From Tenodera sinensis (lineage: Eukaryota > Arthropoda > Insecta > Mantodea > Mantidae), in NCBI GenBank assembly GCA_030765045.1, contig CM060965.1, positions 145,542,874 to 145,606,873 on the forward strand: a stretch of 64,000 bases of DNA, written 5' to 3'. The notes under the pieces are model-generated. The model did not search any database. It was not told the origin of the DNA and saw only the letters and a program-made list of their open reading frames with translations. Shown here one piece after another: positions 11,501 to 23,500 of this stretch. The position numbers and the translations under genes are program-made. How positions within the stretch are numbered: position 1 is the first letter of the stretch; every line of letters starts with the position of its first letter.

Positions 11501-14500
11501 CTTCCGACCCCGATGCTATTAGGGTTCCCGAGGGCTAGGGAGTCTTTATTTTTCCAACCTCTCCATTTCTCTAATTTCTCTATAAAATCTTAACCCCTAA
11601 CTTGCTGACCTGTCATGGCATGTAATACATTCTCTGATTGGTAATCAGAGGATATGGTCGGTGAATTTATTTTGATAACTCTCCCGGTCAGGTTGGTGAG
11701 ACCCGTAAACCAACGACAGGTGTGGTCCTCCAGACATTCTGGGGGTTGTGAGAGAGCGATGTGACTGCCAAAACATAAAAATATGGTTCTCTCTAAAAAG
11801 CGGTTACTATTACTGCTATTACTCTCTTCAATATCATCAGTGAAAAATATTGGAGAGCAAGAGGATTAATGACTTCATTGTCAGAAATCCAGCATTAGCT
11901 AACAACAACATTGTTTGTATAGTGAGATTTTGAGTTATCCCTTACAGTTTACGAGTTATTCAAAAGTCATCCAGAATAAACAGGGTTACATAGGCTATAG
12001 CCAGAAAATTAAAAATATGCATTTCATTTGTCATAAAATTATCTTAAACATATGTCATTTTACTCAAAATCGTTAGAGCCATTTTCAAGAAAATCAAAAT
12101 GTTCAAAGTTTTCCATGTAAAGGGTAGTTCAGGGTGGACCAGTTTTCTTCAAAATCTTTGTGTTGCATCCTTGAAAGACATTAAACTTAAATACCAACTT
12201 TGGTTTTTAACAGACTTTTGTTTTTGATTTATGCTGTCCACAGACTGACAGACACAGACACGGACCTTCTTCTAAAAATTCCTTTTCTTTTATTCATGGG
12301 GTCTCAAAACATATATTTCCAGTGAATTCTCAACATTGAACTTTTCGGTGGCATACAATACTTCCTCCACTTACTAGTTGAGAAAGTAAAAAAGTAGGGA
12401 AATTCTTTGGGACAATTAAAATGAGGATGAGCAGCATACCATTTAACCTGGTGCTTTCATACTATATACTCTTCCGTACTAATCTTTTTCTCATCCTATC
12501 CTAATCTATCACAGTATAAAACATTACGTTTAAAAAAATACATGTACTGTATTTGACTTAGGAGTTTAGCTATGACCTTGTGGTTGACACATGTGAACCT
12601 GAGGTAATGCACTGCTATTTATTCCTTTCACTGTGACATTTTACACCCTGCTTCAAAAGCGACTTATCCTTTCTTTCCCGGGGCAATAAATACTAACTGT
12701 TGTATCTGATAATTACCAAGTACAATTTACCCCTAACTTAAACATTTTGGCTGTAACTTAGGACCTCGCTAACCCCAAACCACACATAGTTCAAATGTAA
12801 TTAAAAGCAGCATAATTTACAACATAGTTTCTTGCAAAATAATATGCTTGCAGTTAAAAGTATGAACAATTTCATTTAGTGTAAAACACCCAACAACAGC
12901 TAAGATTAAGCAAATTACAATATGTAGCATGTTCTACAATACGTTTACTACAAAACTTGGCTGGCAGGTGCATGGTGCATCTCCCGGACATGTGCTGTAG
13001 GACTTGACTGGCAGTCGCACGGCCCGTCTTCCACTCACACATGCATGGACATAACATCAAATCCCAAATCATGTTAACAAATTATCAGAATAAATACAAA
13101 ACCTGCTTTATTACGGGAAATGCCATCCAACTGCATCAATATATCTACAGCATCTTTAAAGGAAATTTTAATTTGCATGCATTAGTTCATCTCCCGTTTA
13201 ACGTTAGTTTTTCTCCCTATATTTTGTTCTAATTTTGTCTTGTGCAAGGCACCTAAGAGATTTTTGAAGTGACCAATCTAAGATTTCTCTGATTTTGTCT
13301 TAATTTCTGTTCTGTAAGCGCACACCTTTTTACTTTTCTTCTTACCCATCTCCCTGAACTTATTTACAAGCAGACGAACTCTCTACACATGGAACATGCA
13401 CACCAAGAAATTAGGTTTTGAATTGCCTTACAACTTCCCTTCAAGATGATGTAAGCATATCATTCATAAACACTCTTTCTTTTATTGTATATTGCAATCG
13501 GATCATTTTGAAAACATTTTAAGAAAAACTAAACACTTCTAAACACTCCTAATGTTATTCATGTGTGAACTGGACTAGAACAATACAAAAACCTACCTAA
13601 CAGAAGTAAGACTGATGATTATCGTGCACACACAAGGAAATGTAGTGAAGGTCACATGGGCCATGCATTTGCAGCCAAGTTTTGTAGTAAACGTACTGTA
13701 GAAAGCGTGTGTTCTCTTAATTCAAACAATACTTTTTTAAAACTACTTTTTATTTTTAACTTCTTATGTTTATTACAGTGCTGAAGGTATTAATGGAAAA
13801 CTGGCTTGCGGGTTTGATGAACTTTCTATCCAGAAATATAAAGACATAACTAAAGCTTCATCAGGGAGTGATATTGCACCAAGTACACATTCAGAAGAGG
13901 CAGGTTATGACTCAGATGATGATCTAGAGGATGATTATGAACTGGTAGTGAGAGGAGGAGGTAATTATGTGTGTATGTATGTGAAGGTGTGTGCAAGCAT
14001 GTGTATGGTTGTGTATGAGAGAGACAGGGAGTGAAAGCGAGTGCGTTAACATCACACTTTTAAACTGATGAATCTGGACCCTGTTTGCTTATTTGTATAT
14101 CCTTAAATGTAATATGGGGCAATTTATAATGAAAATTAAATAATGGTGCTGAACTTTTGCTTAAACAATGCAATATCTTGTCATTTACAGCAAGAAATGA
14201 AAACATAAACAACAGCCAGTTGCAAGAGAGTGAAACAACTGCACTAATATTGTGGCGTTCAAAGTAATTAACAGTATTCATGACAAAAGAGGTTATGCAT
14301 GGCATCAAAACGAATAGGAATTGCTACTTGGTTAAAGAATGTTGAACTTACAAAAAAATCTCATCTACCATCATAATTTTTTTTTTATTTTTTTTTTTAT
14401 GATATTTTATAGATAATGGTTCTTGGCCCACAATCTTTCACAGGAATGCACTTAGCATGTCAAATATGTATGTCAATGGAAAATTGGTGTGAGGTGGCAG

Positions 14501-17500
14501 AATATCTATGTGATGAGATTTGCTCGCTGATTGGTTAGTTTCTTATGTGTGACATAAATTTAAAGCTTAGACCTTACAAGCTCCTAAGTTTGTTACTTCT
14601 TTCTTTGTTTCTGTTTTGGGCCGTGGCTTGTTGGCTCTTTTAATCCCTTAAAAAAGCTAACAAGATGCAGCCCATGCTGGAAACCAAGAAAGAAGTAATG
14701 GATAAAGGCTGTGGAAGCCTACATAATCTCCTAATTCAGTGTTTACAAGATTCGTTGTGAATAGCATCATTACAATACACATAGCTTATTTTCACATTAT
14801 GCTAATCCTTAATATTCATTGTGAATGGGGCCTAATCTCATGTAAAATACATACTTAGGTTTGATAGTAGGGCAGTATAAGTTGTCTGTTCAAAAGATCT
14901 ATTGCACCATATGCCACAACATCAATACAAATTGATGCATTTTGAACGTCTTGGTCTGCAAACTATCCACCCAATATGCTGCAATATACTATTAAAAACA
15001 TTGAAGAAATGTGTTTCATTTGGTTTATGTCTGGAAATGTTTTCTTTGTATACAGTTACTGAAAGATGACAAGCTCTCTTCATGCCTTTATGATGTTAGT
15101 AGTAATGCGAATTATAATAGAGAAACCATTTTACAGAGTTAGTAATATGATGCCAAGGAGACTTGTTTAAATTTGTCATTTGTATGCATTAGTGAAAAGT
15201 TCATTTAATAGGTTTGATTTATATGCAAATCAGTTATATTCAAATTGCTCCATGGAGATAGCGCTAAGTAACAAAAAAAAATATATATATCAGAATTCAT
15301 TGAATATATCTAGGTTAAAAACTCATTGGACTCTCCATGCCAGCATTCTTACTGCTCATTTCCCATGGGGAGATTCCCATACGCGTGTATACTAAACCTT
15401 TTGGGATCTTGCTAACTCAGAGTAAGACCATTATCACATAAGGTCAAAGATCAATGGTATGAGTCCTCTCAAAGGCACTAAATTTTTCAAATCTGATTTA
15501 GCTTTCCCACTTAGTGCTTAGACATGGTTGCATGAAAGGAAAATTATCAAGCATCACTGATATATCCTGGACCTGAGATGAAGAGAAAGTTCATCATTGT
15601 ATTGTAAACAACTCTGAAGCAAGTGAAAGCAATACTGGTTTCTAAAGGGTCTAATAATATACATATGATCTTATATCTTATCATTCTGCTATGTTAAAAT
15701 GTAATTTGGTTGGATTTGTATCAGTAATATCAGTCAGGTATTTTTAGACATTTATCCAAATTACTCTTTTACATATTTTGGTTTGAGGAATGTATTCTTA
15801 CCATTTGCCCCAGCATTCATGATATATTCTAAATGTTTATATTGCCATACTATTGGCAGAATATACTCAAAGACTCAGTCCCATTTGCTTTGTGTTTAAT
15901 AGAAAATGTTTTTTTTTAGGTGTTATACCTGTTAGAAACAGAGACTATTCAGATGAATCCTATGCCAATTCTAGTTGCCAGGTTGGCAGGGCAAAGGTGA
16001 GCAATTTCCAACCCCAAGAGAAGCTGTTCAAACGGTATATAAATAAAATAAATGTGGAGAAATATGAAGGACCAGTTTTGCCAAACCATGCAGCAAATGT
16101 GCTCATTGAAAGGAACAGGAAGCTTGAAGCAGAGAGGTAAGCCAGACTCTTTAAGTCTCAAAAACTGGTCATGGATGTTTAGACCCTAACATTTTTAAAA
16201 ACTTCTTTATAGAATATATATCAAAACCATTAAAAATGGCCCATAAGTTGCATTGGAAGTAAATTCTAAACTCACAGCCCGAGGGCCACTTGCGGCCTTC
16301 AGTCCCATCACATGTGGCTCACAGTGGTATTTAATATTATTTATGAAATAAGTAATTCTGTTTGGAATAAGGTAAACATGAAAAAGCAAATCCTTTTTGC
16401 ATTCCCAACATGTGTGTTTGCGAAAGTTCATCAGTCATCAGTGTAACAACAGATGGATCTCCTGCATTTACAGAAAAACAAAAAGGGTTTGTTAAATTAC
16501 TGTAAGCAGAGACAGCTAAAGTAGGAAACATTTCTGTAATGCAATATCACTGCTTCATACACCAAGTAAACCTTTGTGCTAAATTCCAAAATTTAGATAG
16601 TATTTTGAAAGTCGTTTCAAAATTTAATTCCTTCACATGTTTTACAACATAGAGAATTTCAAAATTTCTTAATAAATCTCAATTCAATGTGGTGCAGTTT
16701 TTGTAATTATTTTTAACGTTGTGTCTTTGAGCTATTGAGATCTTTGTGATCTCAGGGTGTGGTAACGGATGGAATGAAAAATCACACGATGTTTCTTCAC
16801 CACAATGTGTATTATTTTATTAACACTTTATCGATATTTTACATTAAATAATTCCTCTCAGCACCATTCTAAATGATTTAAAACGTTTCCACATTTTCAT
16901 TTAGTGGAACTAATGTTTGATGAGTCTGGTAATGTTCTACGATGTTCACACTACCTAAATATGTCCTTTCACCTTGATTACACACACACGAATGGGCAGA
17001 TTATGGCGTCCTCACGTGACACCGCCTTTTTCGTATACATCTGCGTATGCATCCATCAAATAGTTCTTTCTTGTTAGGGAAGCGATCCCTAACCATCCTC
17101 CCTTACTTTTATTATGGAACACATATAATTCTAATATTTATACATATATTAAAATCAAATATGGAAATATTTATGACGTGTTTAAACTAACTTAGTTGTT
17201 CGTAACAATGAGCATTTGCAACACGTTTTCGTCATTTAACCAAATCATACCAACATCAAAAAACAAATTACACTTTTAACAAATATTCACATAAACGATT
17301 TTCTTTTGGGGTCTTCTAATATTCTGTCTCAAATGTTAGAAAATTTCAAAATTTCTTACAAAATCTCAATTCTGTGTTAGAAGGTATTGTTTATTATATT
17401 CAAATAAGGTGGCTGAGCCATGGCAAAATGTTGAAATGAGTGTCCAATCTCAAAAACGAAATACAAACATTTATGGAGGAGAGGGGCAAACCAATTGTTG

Positions 17501-20500
17501 AACTTAAAGGTGCAGAATGAATGTGTAATTTTGTCTTTCTTGTAGATATAACAACACAACTGAACAAACTTAACTCACGTCTCCAAGGTAAAGAGCAATT
17601 GACCACTAGTATGTTTGATCACATGAAGGCCTTTGAAACAAAATTGCAACTTTGGTAATCACAAATCATTGTACTTCCCAGCCCTACAGAAGTGCAATAT
17701 TAAAAATTCTCAAAAGTATGCAGAAATTATATCAGAATTAAGAAACAAATTTTTACATTAGATTTCAAGAGTTCAAGGGGAAGTTTCAATTTTTCTTCTT
17801 CCCCTGTCTCCATTAACAGGGACAAGATCGCAGAGAATCTGCAAATGGAGGGCGTTGATTTTCAGTGTGTGTCAGACTTAAAGAATAAATTTAACAGTTG
17901 AATTGTGACTACTTTCCCAGGGAAAAATATCTGGGCATTAACCTCTTCAGCGATATGGGCGTGAAATCACGTCCATTTAAAATGACGGATGAGCGATATG
18001 GGCGTGTATACACGTCCTGTGCGTTTAAACATTTAACCCTTATTTATCCCTTATCTAACTCAACTTATTTTAATTTTCCCTTTATGAAACATTTTAGTAA
18101 AGTCTATATACTTTACTGGCTTACCTTAATATGTTCGTTCTGCAGTGATTTACCTCAAAACAGGGATAAACACACAAGGGTACATCTCCACATTCGCGAA
18201 TTCCCTTCTTGCAGCACATGAAACACTTTCGAGATTGGCGGGACTTCTTTGCTGTTGGTGGTATCCTTTTAGGATAATATTTTCCTTGAAGTCTGAGGGG
18301 TGCAGGGGTTTTGGATTTTCAACCCCCACCGTGGTATTGTTCAATTAGGCTGCGAGCTATTGATAGTCGGAAGTCAAGGTAGGTCATTGCCCTGTATGGG
18401 TTTAGAGCTCTCCAAATTACCAAACAATTGTATATGGTTATATCCAGTTGGTGCAAAAATACCTTTTTATACCACTTCTCCCTTCAGCTACAAGCAGGAA
18501 AGTATATGTATGTATTTCAACAAAGAAAGAAACGGAGTCTACTAAGTTACGAAACTCGTGTAAGCAAAAGTTGCTATGTTGCTCTATTCTGATGACTCAA
18601 GAGACCACGCATACAGTAGTGCTTTATTACACAGTATGCTGATGCATAAGCCACACATACAATGGGTCGACTACTGTTTCTTTCAGAGAACTTATATTAG
18701 ATGCATTCGACAGAGCAAAGTTGACTTTTCACCACAGTGAAACAAAATAGTGCCATTTCAGTGTTTTGTAAATACAACTCAACTTTGCTGATGACGTACA
18801 TTTATACTGCATATAACGAGTTTTATACCAGTTTTTGTGTCATTAAAATAACTTAATATTTACACAAAATACAGCTGTGTATATACGAAGCACTTTAAAT
18901 GCCCTGTGCTGGATATTGGGTAGCAGTTGTCCGCTCGCGGACGTTTTAAATGGCCATCGCTCAAGAGGTTAATAGACATGCAGTTTGTTTCGCATCACTT
19001 TTTTGCTAGCACATATATATGCTGACAAGTGTTCTCCAAGATGAAATATGTAAAGTGTGCAAATCACCAACAGTCATCTGGAGAGCCCACTACAAGTTTC
19101 TACAAGATCAATCAAACCAGATATTGGTTGCCTTGTTCATGAGAAGCAGGTGCTGCATTGATAGATAAAATATTAATTTAATTATTTTAATATAACCATT
19201 TTATTTAAATTTTAAACTAACATTTATATTAAACATACCAGGGTTAATAATACTTTGTTTATAATTTATATTGTTCAATTTAGATTTTAGAATAGATTAT
19301 ACGTGAAAAATATATACATATATATGTAATTTTAAAAATAACTTAACTAATATATGATTAACATTGTAATAAAGATAACATCCGTATATTAACTATTTTT
19401 AAAATTAATTGGCATATCTTAGAATTAAAATCCTATTTAATAGGGTAAATAATCCAATCATGTGGCCTGCAAACCAATATTCCCTAACGACAGTGGTCCT
19501 TTCCAAAAAAAGGTTGGACATACCTGTTCTAGGGTGTTCTAATCGCTGAGTGGAATATAGTTCTGCCTCAGTATAATCTCATCAGTGTGGTGTTTCAGAA
19601 AATCCTTCAGTTTTGGTTGTTTCCAGGGTCCATTTAAAATGAAAACATGAAATTACTTTTGAAAAATTCTGATGATTGCCATGACGTATTTCAGTAGCTA
19701 TGACGTTGGCGATTTCTTCTTGGCAGTATACTTAATAGCACACAGGCATAGGTGCCAACTTATATGAGTCCGTGGTGCAAAAACCATACAATAATTTTAT
19801 AATTATATTAACTTTATTTTATTATGTATATTAAAAATCATGTTTTGTTGTTGAATCAGAGCAAATGAAAATCAGACGTATATAACAGGACCTAGTTTTG
19901 TTTCATTGAACATGCCTGGCACTGGTCGGTTTTACATTAATGAAAACATTGGCAGGTCCAAGCATCTATGTTTTCAAAGAGAGAGCGATTGGATATGCGG
20001 ACTTGTTACATTACCAGTTTACAGTTTAGTTCCAGTTGTAACACCCAGGGGTGTAGCATCAGTGGATGTGAGAGATGTATTACATACCCTATAATTTTCA
20101 TCAAACTGATTGCCAAGTTGGTGCACATTATAATTTTGTGGTACATAATCTTTTTAATGTAGGTATCTCAGCCTCACCAATATGTGTCCTATGTAACGAT
20201 CCAGCAGAAATGAATGAAGAACACTTGAAGACCTGTGAAGCATTAAGATCAGAAGAAAGTACAGTTCAAAAGTATTGGAAAGCACGAATGCTAATGGCTT
20301 CATTGCCAGATGCAAGGCACTAGAAAACAACAACAACAACAACAACAACAACATCTTTTTAATGTCATCAATCAAGTTTTCATAAATATGATTTGAATTC
20401 ATGTCACTCTGCAGCAGTATGTTTTGAAACCAAGTTTGGGTCAATGGCGTCTACTGTCAGCTGCAGGAAACTGGTGTTGTGTGCTTCACCCAAGGTATGC

Positions 20501-23500
20501 AATGACCAAAGCCACATCTGGCGTTAAGAATACCGCTAACCTAATTGTGTTTATAGTCATGAATAAAACATATATCATGAAGTGTTTTGCTTTTTGTATG
20601 TGTGCTCTTCAATTGTGGACATTTGAGCATGATTTGCACACTTGGTTACTTATTATTAAAGCAAATGTAGGTTAAGATGTGTGCAGATTCTGGGGATGAG
20701 GGTGTGCAAATAGCCAGTTACATCCAAGAGGTCACGAAATGAATCAGAGCTAGAACATAAACAAAACTGCTTCTGTGTTGCTATTGCAACGAAAATAAAA
20801 AAAAATGTGTGATCAACAAACTCAATGGCAAAAAGCTTACAAACATTAAAATTTCTCTAAAAAGCAGTATGTAATGAAAGCAGATCCTCCAAAGCCTACA
20901 CTCATTATTACAACGAACATTAAAAACCATATAAGGCATTTCTACATCAAAGTTTATGAAAGTGAATCCTGGCTATGTCGTAATACTTAAATGTTTTGTT
21001 GATCTGTTTCAAAAAGAGGCGACTTTGGAATTCCTGCAGTTATGAAGACTTAAACAACATTTATAAGGCAGCCAAAAACACAATCATTGTTGTAATTACA
21101 TAATATGTGAAAGCAATTTAAAATATTTGGGATAGTTCCAGAAATAGAATTTGCAATGAATAATCAGTATAACCTCTCATTTGTACAGCATAACAATGAA
21201 GTGGAAAAGAACAGAGTTTTACTTTCTCACTTTGTACAGACTATTTTCTAGGAAAATAGGCATTTGCTTTCCATGGTCACAATGAGAATGAAGGAGCTTT
21301 AAATTAAGGCAATTATATTGAATATTTAAATGAGTTAGCAATATACGACACCTCTCTGAAAGTGCATTTTAAAAAATCAACTGTTTTTCGTGCAACTTTT
21401 CCTGATGTGCAGAATGATTTAATTTCAAATGTGAGTGCTGTCATGACATATGGAATTAAGAAAGAAATTTCTGATGCCTTCTTTGTTTGCTTAATATTAG
21501 ATGAAACTCCTGACATTAATACTAGAGAACAACTCTGTACCGTTTGTTATATAAATGTTGACAGAAATGTTGAAGAGAGATTTATTTGATTTACAGATAT
21601 AAGTTTTGACAGAAAAGCTGATTCTCTTTTGAATCATGCTCACAGTATTATCAAATATTTTGTTCAGACAATGATGAAAAATTAAAATTCCAAAGAGCAA
21701 TTCGATTTAGTTCACTATAATAGATAATATACACTATTGCTCATTAGTTTCAATACACCCTGGTATTTCAGATTTAAACCAAAACCAAACCTTATTTCTC
21801 AAAAAATATAATTATATTAACTTAAGGATATATAATATAATCACAATCATATTTTACTTTCATCAGAGTATTCTCCTTTGGATTTAATGACTGCCTCACA
21901 AACTCGAGGTACATGGTCAGTCAGTTTTTGGAGGTATTTTGAATCTATATGATTCCACTTATCCTTAACAATATACCAGAGATGTTCCTTGCTGGATATA
22001 TTAACTTTCCTGTTATGTCTGTCCACTTCATCCCAGACCATTTCAATTGGATTACAATCGGGGCTTTGGGACGGTCATACCTATCTTTCAGTACTTTCTC
22101 TTTTTCCTTTGATGCAATGTAGTTCTTACAGAATGCTGACAGATGTTTTGGGTCATTATCCTGTTGTAAGGTGAACCCTTTCCCTATTAAGCACAATCCA
22201 CTTGATATATAGGTTGCGCGTTACTTCTTGACGAATGAAAATTTTATATGAAAGGTTGAATGCGAGTCTCTACTCAGCTTTTGCGGGAACGAGAGAGAGG
22301 AGGTACAGTCTGCAGTGAGATGACGCGCATGCTTCTGAGCTGAAGTAGTACAACACTACAAATCAATTTATGACACTTGCAGTAATATCAGCCACACGTA
22401 TTATACACTATACCTCTATAACTGTTTCCACTTAACTTTCTTGCATTTATTCTATTCCCGACATCTCTCCCTCGTCTGAATTGCTATTTTCGTTGCATGC
22501 ATACATACATCCGTACCGCACAAAACTTCTGCAGTCGACTGTATACACAAACGCGACAGAGGAAAACAGAGGTGTCTGTTATCGTAGCATAAACATTTGC
22601 TGACCTGTTTATTAAGGGTAGGCTCACTCATTGGATTTCTGCTCAAGGTCATTCGTCAAGAACGAACGCGCAACCTATAATATGATACTAAGTATGTGGT
22701 GGTAGTGCTTCTGATCCATATATCCTTCTATTTTCACAATGTCTGCGACTCTACCTCCAGCAAAACATCCCCAAACCATAATACAACCTGCATTGTGTTT
22801 AAATATAGGTAGAGCACACTGCTGAGCTACCCTTTCTCATACAGATCGGTGAACAAATATTCTCCTTCTGGTTCCAAAAATCTCAAACTTCAATTCATCG
22901 GTGAATAAGACCTTCGTCCACTCTTCAGATGTCCGATTACGATGTTTTCTAGCCCATTCAAGTCTCTTTTTCTTATCTATAGGCCTTAGAAGGAGTTTTC
23001 TTGCTGTGACACATCCTTTCAAGCTGGCTTCAATCAGTCTTCTTTTTTACTGTTGCAACATATATTTTTGTCTTCATTTTTACCAATTCTGCACCAACTT
23101 GGGGTATTGTTTTGAATCTATTTCTCTTACCGGTGATTCTAATAAATTTATCATTACTTCTAGTTGTTTTAGAGGTTGTCCTGGTCGTGGTATGTCCTTA
23201 TTGCTATGTGTTGTCTCCTGGTGGTCAAGGGTGTATTATACTCCCTATAGACACACTACACTGTTTCGCAATTTGGCAAATTGATAAACCTGCTTGTCTA
23301 AGTGCTACAATTGCAGCACATTTTTCTATGGATATCTCCACTTGTGAAGTCATACTAGTAATGTGCACGCTTCAACTGTCACTACGGAACTGAAATGCAT
23401 GAACCAAATGTTATGTATCTTAGCAATGCTTGAATTTCACTGCAGTTATCACAACACTACAGGGAACAACACAGGTGCACCAAATGCAACTTCAGTCGTC

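Larger units (their letters stand above)
10916..12388 (+). mobile_element. RepA copy 1 (about 860 bp family), split by an insertion at 11305-11911
   Basis: RepA is a non-coding interspersed family recognised by comparison within the window. Its left end is CTGATGTGTTGCACTCACAT, it has an internal CTGTCCACAGAC plus CA/TG microsatellite, and its right end is ...AGTAGAGAAAG. The ends share ACTTTCTCTACT in inverted form. Copies are 28576-29427 (+), 33371-34263 (-), 39001-39190 (-, end only), 39235-40150 (+), 42676-43160 (-, partial) and 62795-63681 (-). In this copy the body is broken after ATTTTTTTTTTTGTAT and resumes with GTATAGTGAGATTTTG, consistent with an inserted element. Confidence 0.75.
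16250..19540 (+). mobile_element. hAT-superfamily DNA transposon relic (GTF2IRD2/ZBED-like transposase), with nested piggyBac
   Basis: Fragments of a hAT transposase are read in order on the plus strand: VTTDGSPAFTEKQKGFVKLL and HCFIHQVNLCAKF near 16435-16600, an LQGKEQL/MFDHMKAFETKLQLW segment near 17580-17660 (with shifts), FPREKYLGI at 17911-17935, and after the piggyBac insertion RHAVCFASLF, MKYVKC and the C-terminal dimerisation end near 18973-19140. The ends carry hAT-like subterminal sequence (CCCGAGGGCCACTTGCGGCC at the left; CCACTGTCGTTAGGG on the minus strand at the right). Many stops and frameshifts make it dead. Between about 16690 and 17340 unrelated AT-rich DNA is inserted. Confidence 0.75.
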
